DNA from: Pseudorhodobacter aquimaris
Lineage (GTDB): Bacteria > Pseudomonadota > Alphaproteobacteria > Rhodobacterales > Rhodobacteraceae
Assembly (NCBI RefSeq): GCF_001202025.1
Contig: NZ_LGHS01000041.1
Span: forward strand, 62,001-126,000
Direction of reading: 5' to 3'
Length of the DNA: 64,000 nt
In this document: piece after piece, positions 58,018 through 64,000 of the stretch
Layout: the number at the start of each line of letters is the position of its first letter
Position numbering within the stretch: the first letter of the stretch is position 1
Notes under the pieces: generated by a model
Database searches by the model: none
What the model saw: only the letters and a program-made list of their open reading frames with translations
Told to the model about the DNA's origin: nothing
Position numbers and translations under genes: made by a program

Positions 58018-58515
58018 TTAATCCTCCTTCTTGATAAAGGCGTCGAGAAGAATCGCCAGAGCATTGAGCATAATCAGCGCCGCCCCCGCAGGCATGGCCC
58101 CGTAAAGCCAGGCCATAGAGACCCGCGTACTGGGCGCGGTTTGCGACACCACCCGCCCGGTGATATTCCACCCTTGGGTCAACAAAACCCAGGCAAAGAC
58201 GCAAGAGAGCGCCGCCACGCAAAGCCGCAACAGATTGGCGAAACGCGCCCCCCCTATATCAGAGAGCAGCTCTACCGAAATCAGGGACCCCTGCCGATAG
58301 GCATAGCCCGCGCCCAGCATTGTCATCCAGACCATGGAAAACCGCGCGACCTCTTCCGAGAATGTCAGCGAGTCGCCCATCACATAGCGCGCAAAAACCT
58401 GCCAGCTGATCAGCACAGTCATCACCAGCAACAAGAGCGCCAAGAGCCACCCGCAAAGCCAGTTCACACGATCAACACCGCGGATCACATTTCGCAAAAC
58501 GAACTGCATCGCCAT
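58018..58515 (-). CDS. TRAP transporter small permease (DctQ)
   Basis: A 165-residue membrane protein with four helices; WLLALLLLVMTVLISWQVFARYVMGDSLTFSEEVARF is the DctQ signature. It joins DctM to form the transporter core. Next to DctP (58582) with 66 bp between. Confidence 0.9.
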   Translation of the reverse strand: MAMQFVLRNVIRGVDRVNWLCGWLLALLLLVMTVLISWQVFARYVMGDSLTFSEEVARFSMVWMTMLGAGYAYRQGSLISVELLSDIGGARFANLLRLCVAALSCVFAWVLLTQGWNITGRVVSQTAPSTRVSMAWLYGAMPAGAALIMLNALAILLDAFIKKED

Positions 58516-58581
58516 CTCCCCCCTAATTCGTGGAACAACGGGCCCGCCGAAACCGCCGGACCCGTCGCAATATCAGGCCGA

Positions 58582-59565
58582 TTATGGCTTGAAGTTGATC
58601 GCGCTATCGACCAGATCGGCGCCGACGACCGATTTCCACTCCTCGATCACAGGAACCACCTTGGCGCGGAAGGCTTCCAGATCAGGCCGCGTCACCGTCA
58701 TGCCAAGAGTTTCCAGTTCGGTGATCAAATCCGATTCCATGCGCTGCGAGGCCTCGCGCTGAAACGGAACGGCAATGGCAGCCGCTTCCATGATGATCGC
58801 CTGATCCACCTCTGAGAGCGAATTGAACAGCTGCGCCCCCATCATGAAGGGAGCTGGTGAATAGACATGGCCGGTCAGGTTCAGGTATTTCTGGATCTCA
58901 TAGAATTTCACGTCGTAGATCGTCGGGATCGGGTTTTCCTGACTGTCCATAACGCCCTGCTGAAGGGCGGTGAACACCTCGGTCCAGGCCATCGGCGAAG
59001 CATTTGCCCCCAAGGCCGTCCAGGTATCCACCTGCACGCGGCTTTCTTGTGTGCGGTGACGGATGCCCTCCAGATCCTCGGGCGTGTTCAGCGGGCGGAC
59101 GTTGTTGGTGTTGTGACGGAAACCGTTTTCCATCCAGCCAAGGGTCTTGACCCCGATGGTCTCTTCCAGTTTTTGCGCCAAGGCGTCGCCATGCTCGCTG
59201 TCGAGAAAGCCGTAAACATGCTCGGGGCTGGTAAAGATATAGGGCAGATCAAAGAGCATATAGTCATCGACAAAGCCGCCCATCGGCCCGGTAGAGCTGA
59301 TCCCCATATCGATCAGGCCAAAGCCCATGCCTTCGACCACCTCACGCTCGGCACCTAAGGCGTTGTCGTAATGCGGGCGGATCGTCATCCGGCCTTCCGA
59401 CAGACGCTCCAGCTCCTCACCGAACTTGAGGATCCCGGCCGCGTGATGCGACTTCGGCCCCAGTGGCAGGCTGACGTCAAATGTGCGGGTCGCCTGCGCG
59501 TAAGCCGCGCTTGTCATCAGCCCCAGCGCCGCGGTCGCGGCGACGGCAAAAGTAAAGTTACGCAT
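58582..59565 (-). CDS. TRAP transporter substrate-binding protein (DctP)
   Basis: A 327-residue periplasmic protein: signal peptide (residues 1-23, AAYAQ), then a DctP fold (FGEELERLSEGRMTIRPHYDNALGAEREVVEGMGFGLIDMGISSTG; GVMDSQENP; an R-containing substrate pocket near RHRTQESRVQVDTW). The ligand should be a carboxylate. The ATG at 59565 has AGGAGAGG upstream. First gene of the minus-strand operon DctP-DctQ-DctM-SDR. Confidence 0.93.
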   Translation of the reverse strand: MRNFTFAVAATAALGLMTSAAYAQATRTFDVSLPLGPKSHHAAGILKFGEELERLSEGRMTIRPHYDNALGAEREVVEGMGFGLIDMGISSTGPMGGFVDDYMLFDLPYIFTSPEHVYGFLDSEHGDALAQKLEETIGVKTLGWMENGFRHNTNNVRPLNTPEDLEGIRHRTQESRVQVDTWTALGANASPMAWTEVFTALQQGVMDSQENPIPTIYDVKFYEIQKYLNLTGHVYSPAPFMMGAQLFNSLSEVDQAIIMEAAAIAVPFQREASQRMESDLITELETLGMTVTRPDLEAFRAKVVPVIEEWKSVVGADLVDSAINFKP

Positions 59566-59651
59566 ATTTTTTCCTCTCCTAGACAATCGATGATTGCCCC
59601 CATTGAACGATCAGACACAGTATAAACCGTGATCACACCTTACGTTAAAAC

Positions 59652-59667
59652 CTGAAACTAGTTTCAG
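59652..59667. promoter_or_regulatory. perfect 16 bp palindrome in divergent promoter region
   Basis: CTGAAACTAGTTTCAG is its own complement. It sits 87 bp upstream of dctP and 76 bp upstream of the GntR gene, a good position for an operator of the GntR regulator controlling both sides. Confidence 0.7.
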
Positions 59668-59694
59668 TCAACCTAATTTTTTAACTGATTTGCG

Positions 59695-59722
59695 TTGACA
59701 GGTAGCGAAAACTATCTACAAA
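59695..59722 (+). promoter_or_regulatory. probable promoter of the GntR gene
   Basis: Consensus TTGACA at 59695-59700, 16 base spacer, TACAAA at 59717-59722. It lies just before the GTG starts of the regulator gene. Confidence 0.55.
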
Positions 59723-59742
59723 ATTAGAAGGTGCCTAACATT

Positions 59743-60501
59743 GTGAGATCACAGTTGTCCGAAAGAAACACATACCCGACCCACGACCATGAGACCGATG
59801 GCTGGTCACGGATGCGCCCGCTGACCCTGCAAGAAGGTGTAACGGCACAGTCGCTGATCTATGCTGCATTGCGTGAGGCCTTGATGAGCGGATATTTCCG
59901 CCCCGGTGAGGAAATCAGCCTGCGCAAAGCGGCCCATGTGCTTGGCACCAGCGTCACCCCCGTCCGCGAGGCCTTGCGTCAATTGCAAAGTGATGGCGCG
60001 CTGGAGGTGTTTGGCGGCAACCGCGTGTTGCGGGTCCCCATCCCCACAGAGGCAGAGCTGACCGACATCCGCGATATCCGCGTCAATCTCGAAGGGTTCG
60101 CCGCCGCACAGGCCGTCAACCAAGACATCCCCCCGCAGATGCGGCTTATCACCAATGCCTATGACTTGATGCAGCGCGCGTCTGATAGCGGCGATGTCGA
60201 TATGTATCTTGAAAACAACTGGCGGTTTCATTCGCTGATCTACCATGCCGCCGGGCGGCCCGTGCTGTTGTCGCTGATAGAGGCGATGTGGGTGCGGGTC
60301 GGCCCGTTGATCCGTCTGGCCGTCACCAAACCGCTGCATTTTGACCGCTCGATGGACAGCCACCGCTGGGCTTTGGATGCCCTGCGCGCAGGTAATGCCG
60401 ATGCGCTGCGCGCGGCCATTGTCCGCGACATCACCGATGCGGCCAATGATTTGCAGCAAACTGTTCACGGCTGGAAAACACCGCAAAGCCATACTGCCTG
60501 A
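59743..60501 (+). CDS. GntR-family (FadR subgroup) transcriptional regulator
   Basis: About 252 residues: N-terminal winged helix (AQSLIYAALREALMSGYFRPGEEISLRKAAHVLGTSVTPVREALRQLQSDGAL) and a C-terminal FCD ligand domain (LRDIR-like, ENNWRFHSLIYHAAGRPVLLSLI). The start is not fixed: GTG 59743, GTG 59731 or ATG 59812 (which trims a leader that does not belong to the HTH). It is probably the local regulator of the divergent TRAP operon and the two following enzyme genes. Confidence 0.85.
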   Translation: MRSQLSERNTYPTHDHETDGWSRMRPLTLQEGVTAQSLIYAALREALMSGYFRPGEEISLRKAAHVLGTSVTPVREALRQLQSDGALEVFGGNRVLRVPIPTEAELTDIRDIRVNLEGFAAAQAVNQDIPPQMRLITNAYDLMQRASDSGDVDMYLENNWRFHSLIYHAAGRPVLLSLIEAMWVRVGPLIRLAVTKPLHFDRSMDSHRWALDALRAGNADALRAAIVRDITDAANDLQQTVHGWKTPQSHTA

Positions 60502-60517
60502 GGGAAAAGGAATTCAC

Positions 60518-61414
60518 ATGTCAAGAAATGTTGCCGTCATCGGAAGCGGGTTGATCGGCCGGGCCTGGGCCGTGGTCTTTGCGCGGGCCGGATGTCAGGT
60601 GCGCCTATGGGACCCCTCACCCGAGGTGCGCGCCACCCTGCGGCAAACCTTGGCCGAGACTTGCACCCTGAGCGGCGATGATCCGGCCGCATTGGACAAT
60701 GTCACCATCTGCGACGATATGGCGTCGGCGGTTGAGGGCGTCGAATGGGTTCAGGAAAACGGCCCTGAAAAGCTTGAGATCAAACGTCAGATCTACGCCG
60801 ATCTTGACCGGCTGGCCCCGCCCGATGCAATCCTTGCCTCGTCAAGCTCGGCCCTCGTCGCCTCTAGCTTTGCCAAGGGGCTGGTGGGCCGTCACCGTAT
60901 TCTGGTTGCCCATCCTGTCAACCCGCCCCATGTGGTGCCGGTGGTGGAGCTTTGCCCGAGCCAGGACACCGCCCCCGAGGTCATGGATCGCGCCGAGGCC
61001 TTGATGCGGGCCGTTTCGCAGGTGCCCGTCCGCCTTAGCCGCGAGATCGACGGCTTTGTTCTGAACCGTCTGCAAGCGGTGCTGCTGGCGGAGTCTTTGT
61101 CCTTGATCGAGCAGGGCATCGTCACGCCTGAGGGTCTTGACGATACCATCTGTCACGGGCTTGGCCGCCGTTGGACATTGCTGGGGCCGATGGCCACGAT
61201 CAACCTGAATGCCCCCGGTGGGGTCACGGATTATCTGGACCGCTACGGCCCCACCATGGCGCGGCTAAGCGATAGTGCGGCCCGCGGCGAGGCCTTTACC
61301 GAAGCGGCCGCAAAACGCGTGGCCGCCGCAATGCCCCCCCCCGAGGAGGTGCCCGAACGCACAAGGGCACGGGATGCAAAACTGGCCGCACTTGCGCGGT
61401 TTCTAAAAGATTAA
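60518..61414 (+). CDS. 3-hydroxyacyl-CoA dehydrogenase-family NAD-dependent dehydrogenase
   Basis: A 298-residue two-domain dehydrogenase. Rossmann motif AVIGSGLIGRAWAVVFARAG; catalytic region SSSSALVASSFAKGLVGRHRILVAHPVNPPHVVPVVEL (His of AHPVNPP) and C-terminal DGFVLNRLQAVLLAESLSLIEQG. Similar proteins act on free beta-hydroxy acids (L-gulonate, carnitine) as well as on CoA thioesters. Given the BKACE gene 25 bp downstream, a beta-hydroxy acid to beta-keto acid step is likely here. GGGAAAAGG precedes the ATG. Confidence 0.88.
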   Translation: MSRNVAVIGSGLIGRAWAVVFARAGCQVRLWDPSPEVRATLRQTLAETCTLSGDDPAALDNVTICDDMASAVEGVEWVQENGPEKLEIKRQIYADLDRLAPPDAILASSSSALVASSFAKGLVGRHRILVAHPVNPPHVVPVVELCPSQDTAPEVMDRAEALMRAVSQVPVRLSREIDGFVLNRLQAVLLAESLSLIEQGIVTPEGLDDTICHGLGRRWTLLGPMATINLNAPGGVTDYLDRYGPTMARLSDSAARGEAFTEAAAKRVAAAMPPPEEVPERTRARDAKLAALARFLKD

Positions 61415-61439
61415 GCGATTTAGGGAGAGAGAATCCACC

Positions 61440-62372
61440 ATGACCACCAAGAACAAAGTCATCATCACCTGTGCCGTCACAGGTGCGATCCACACCCCGT
61501 CGATGTCGCCGCATCTGCCCGTCAGCGCCAGCGAAATCGCCGAGGCCGCAATCGGCGCCGCAGAGGCCGGCGCGGCAGTGGTCCACCTTCATGCCCGCGA
61601 CCCCAAAGATGGCCGCCCCGACCAGACCCCCGAGGGGTTTCGCCCCTTCTTGCAGGTGATCAAGCAACGGTCCGATTGCGTGGTTAATATCACCACAGGC
61701 GGCGCGCCCACGATGTCCATTCAGGAACGCGTCGCCCCCGCCGCCACCTGGAAGCCAGAGCTGGCCTCACTGAACATGGGGTCGATGAACTTTGGTCTCT
61801 TTCCGATGCTCAAGCGGTTCGGCAATGACCTGAAACACGAATGGGAACGCAACTACCTTGGCGACAAGGGCATTTTGTTCCACAACACCTTTGCCGATAT
61901 CGAACATATTCTGACCACGCTCAGCCCCAATGGCACGCGGTTTGAATTTGAGTGCTATGACACGGCGCATCTTTATAACCTCAAGCATTTCATGGATGAG
62001 GGGTTGGTCAAAGGGCCGCTGTTCATCCAAACCGTCTTTGGTCTGATGGGCGGAATTGGCGCACATCCCGATGATATGATGCATATGAAGCGTACTGCTG
62101 ACCGGCTCTTTGGCGACAATTACCGCTGGTCGGTTCTGGGCGCAGGACGCAACCAGTTGAACGCGGCGGCGATGTCTGCGGCCATGGGCGGCCATGTGCG
62201 CGTTGGCTTGGAGGATTCGCTTTGGGCCGGTCCGGGCAAACTGGCCACCAGCAACGCCCAACAGGTCAAGGCCGTCCGCCAGATCATCGAAGGTCTGGGC
62301 CTCGAGGTCGCCACCCCAGATGAAGCCCGCGAGATCCTTCACCTGAAGGGTGCAAGCGAAGTAGGTTTCTAA
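61440..62372 (+). CDS. BKACE (beta-keto acid cleavage enzyme, DUF849 family)
   Basis: A 310-residue TIM-barrel enzyme of the Kce family, which transfers acetyl from acetyl-CoA to a beta-keto acid, giving acetoacetate and the shorter acyl-CoA. Metal His-x-His in VHLHARDPKDGRPDQTP, Glu of HVRVGLEDSL, and ITTGGAP are all present. The N-terminus ITCAVTGAIHTPSMSPHLPVS is the version common in this subgroup. The exact beta-keto substrate cannot be read from the sequence. Confidence 0.9.
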   Translation: MTTKNKVIITCAVTGAIHTPSMSPHLPVSASEIAEAAIGAAEAGAAVVHLHARDPKDGRPDQTPEGFRPFLQVIKQRSDCVVNITTGGAPTMSIQERVAPAATWKPELASLNMGSMNFGLFPMLKRFGNDLKHEWERNYLGDKGILFHNTFADIEHILTTLSPNGTRFEFECYDTAHLYNLKHFMDEGLVKGPLFIQTVFGLMGGIGAHPDDMMHMKRTADRLFGDNYRWSVLGAGRNQLNAAAMSAAMGGHVRVGLEDSLWAGPGKLATSNAQQVKAVRQIIEGLGLEVATPDEAREILHLKGASEVGF

Positions 62373-62739
62373 GCCCTGAATAATTGAAGGCGCGTGATCT
62401 GCCCTGACACATTCCGCTTGGTCGGAGCCTGGAGCAATCAGAGCTGGCGCATCGCGCGCCAACTCTGATTGCGATCGCTCCAGAAATCGCTGGGAGCCAA
62501 AACCGGACGGAGATGCCGGAAATTCGAACCGTTTTGCTAGGGGTGGGCATTCACCTGCGCGATCAAGAAAACTCCTAGATCTCTGCCATTCTCTTATTTG
62601 CAAAAACACGGCCAATATTTAGCGGCCACAAGCTTGTCGCAATCGTTAGGCACAGGATCGATTCATTTGCTTGAGATCAGCAGGGCATTGCGCAGCAATG
62701 GCCCGTGAAGGGGGATTCAAGGAGTAGAGTTCGACGGAC
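62373..62739. other. gene-free stretch with a strong hairpin
   Basis: No gene is visible. It contains the 51 bp hairpin at 62431-62481 and degenerate DNA leading into the first transposase relic. Confidence 0.5.
62431..62481. repeat. long inverted repeat / hairpin
   Basis: Arms AATCAGAG-C-TGGCGC and GCGCCA-A-CTCTGATT (one mismatch) surround a 5 base loop; the outer GGAGC / GCTCC pairs as well, with an unpaired GCGATC bulge. It starts 59 bp after the BKACE stop. Confidence 0.75.
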
Positions 62740-62990
62740 AAGCTATGCCCCAAGCCTGCGCTGAGCGTTGCGACGTTCTAAAAGTCGAAGGCCAAATATG
62801 GCGGGATGGATGTTCCCGACGCCAAACGGCTCAAGCAGTTGGAGCATGGCAACGCGAAACTGAAGCGCCTAGTGGCAAATGCATGCTGGACAATTGTGTG
62901 CTGAAGGACCTTTTAAGAAAGCCCTTACTACGCTGATGCAACGGCGGGACGCGGTGCTGCGGCCGATAACCCCAAGGCCCGTCTGGAAAT
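62740..62990 (+). pseudogene. decayed IS3-family transposase OrfA (first relic)
   Basis: Translated in its best frame, 62770 onwards reads A-T-F-stop-K-S-K-A-K-Y-G-G-M-D-V-P-D-A-K-R-L-K-Q-L-E, the OrfA leader of IS3-type elements (ATFYKWKAKYGGMDV) with Tyr changed to TAA at 62779-62781 and Trp to Ser. A later frameshift, near 62880, brings in LDNCVLKDLL, like the ENAxLK...DLL end of OrfA. It is a dead fragment; its borders are not visible. Confidence 0.75.
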
Positions 62991-63194
62991 GAACAAAATT
63001 GTTAAGAATCGACTGCGGTTCGGTTAACAATTGCCCGGCAGCCTATATGCGGTATCCATAAGAGGGGCGCGTGGGCGACCTGCTGGAGTGCGTTGACATG
63101 ATTATGAACAAAAAGAAGCTTTACCTATTGTCTGGCCCTGTCGCATTTCGATGCCGCTCCTTTGTTACTGCAACACAGGAGGCTGACTATAGGA

Positions 63195-64000
63195 CTGAAA
63201 CGGACGGACGAATTCCGCCGGGATGCGGTGCGGATCGCACGGGCCAGCGGGCTTACGCGTAAGCAGGTGGCAGATGATTTGGGCGTTGGCATGTCGACGC
63301 TGAACAAGTGGATCATGGCGCATCAAGGCACAGGTGTCGAAAGACGAGTTAAAACGCGCCAACGGGAATGACCGACTTCGGCGCGAGAACCGTATCCTCA
63401 AGGAGGAGCGGGAAATTTTAAACTAAGGAGGGACAGAAAACCGTCTGGGGGGTTGTTTTCCCGGCGAAGGCCACAGTGTTCTTTGCGATCCAAAAGCCGT
63501 GAGGTTTAGGTTCATCAAAGAGCATCAATCTACGTTTTCCACCCGGCGTATGTGCCAAGTGGCGCAGGTCAGATCGCGTGGATTGCGGGCCCTGCGCGGC
63601 CGTCACGCCAATCGCAGGCAACGGACTGACTTGGTCACATTTGCACATATCAAGGAACAGTCTCGACTTAGCCTTGGTCGCTACGGCAGGCCACGGATGA
63701 CCGAAGAGCTGAAAAGAGATTGGTCTGAATGTCGGTCATAGTTGCGTTGGCCGCTTGATGCGTCAGAACGGCATAGGTCACGACAGATAGCGATCATAAG
63801 GTCAACATTGCGCCCAATCTGCCGGACAGGGACTTTATGGCCGCGGGGCCAAACCAGAAACGGGCAAGCGACATCAGTTATGTGTGGACCCGGGAGGGCT
63901 GGCGTCCGACATGGGCCTGAGACCAATGGTGGCCCTATGTCGAACTTGGCTGTCATCTTTGATCTGCATTCACGCCGTGTGATCGGCGGCGCGGTGAGCA
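63195..64000 (+). pseudogene. decayed IS3-family transposase (second relic, OrfA and OrfB)
   Basis: OrfA: CTG in place of ATG, then LKRTDEFRRDAVRIARASGLTRKQVADDLGVGMSTLNKWI, then a frameshift into LRRENRILKEEREIL. OrfB: MRFRFIKEHQSTF..., HIKEQSRLSLGRYGRPRMTEEL, shifted to VGRLMRQNGI, stop, then INIAPN-like IAPNLPDRDF, DISYVWTREGW (first catalytic Asp) and VIFDLHSRRVIGGAVS to the window edge. At least two short insertions (63423-63466 and about 63903-63945) interrupt it. It is nonfunctional. Confidence 0.85.

Noticed and set aside
1-64000. CRISPR array, rRNA operon or prophage
   Set aside because: No regularly spaced direct repeats, no rRNA signature and no phage structural genes were seen.

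Overview
The window looks like an alphaproteobacterial chromosome of the family Rhodobacteraceae (Rhodobacter/Roseobacter group). Evidence: high-GC coding style; Rhodobacterales-type small families (DUF6456, DUF6477, IalB); an opgG-opgI-opgH-opgC order like the operon known from Rhodobacter sphaeroides; a LexA gene preceded by the alphaproteobacterial GAAC-N7-GAAC operator type; and three different DctP/TAXI/ABC nutrient uptake loci. Assignments come from reading the sequence; no database search was run. Species is not claimed.

Layout. 1-34800 is mostly housekeeping: a RatA/COQ10-like gene running off the left edge, hpt with an overlapping UDG-superfamily gene, a small membrane protein, a diheme cytochrome c, lipA, DUF6456 and DUF6477 genes, an MttB-like methyltransferase, guaA, a HerA-like ATPase, ialB, an RpiR regulator, a ~700 bp gene-free stretch ending at tRNA-Pro(UGG), a DUF192 gene, a double cold-shock-domain gene, pdxH, fabI, a LysE exporter, gpt, an aminotransferase, a PpiD/SurA-type foldase, trpE, a divergent polysaccharide deacetylase, then trpG-trpD-trpC-moaC-moeA, lexA, comEC, gltX, gltA, a thioesterase and a DUF2235 gene.

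34800-62400 is accessory and metabolic. (a) A DctB-type sensor kinase, broken by a one-base frameshift, with a DctD-type regulator whose GAFTGA loop reads GAFPGA, next to a TAXI-type TRAP binding protein and fused permease. (b) A peptide-type ABC transporter (binding protein, two permeases, two ATPases) co-directional with a leaderless gamma-glutamyltransferase-like enzyme and an M20 peptidase, with a divergent IclR regulator; together they suggest uptake and cytoplasmic hydrolysis of peptides or gamma-glutamyl compounds. (c) The opgGIHC operon for osmoregulated periplasmic glucans. (d) A divergent cluster: DctP-DctQ-DctM plus an SDR dehydrogenase on one side, and a GntR regulator, a 3-hydroxyacyl-CoA-dehydrogenase-type enzyme and a BKACE (beta-keto acid cleavage enzyme) on the other, with a perfect 16 bp palindrome between them. 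This looks like a regulated route for importing a beta-hydroxy acid, oxidising it to a beta-keto acid and cleaving it with acetyl-CoA.

62400-64000 is decayed mobile DNA: a strong hairpin and relics of two different IS3-family transposases with stops, frameshifts and short insertions. No rRNA, CRISPR array or intact prophage was seen.
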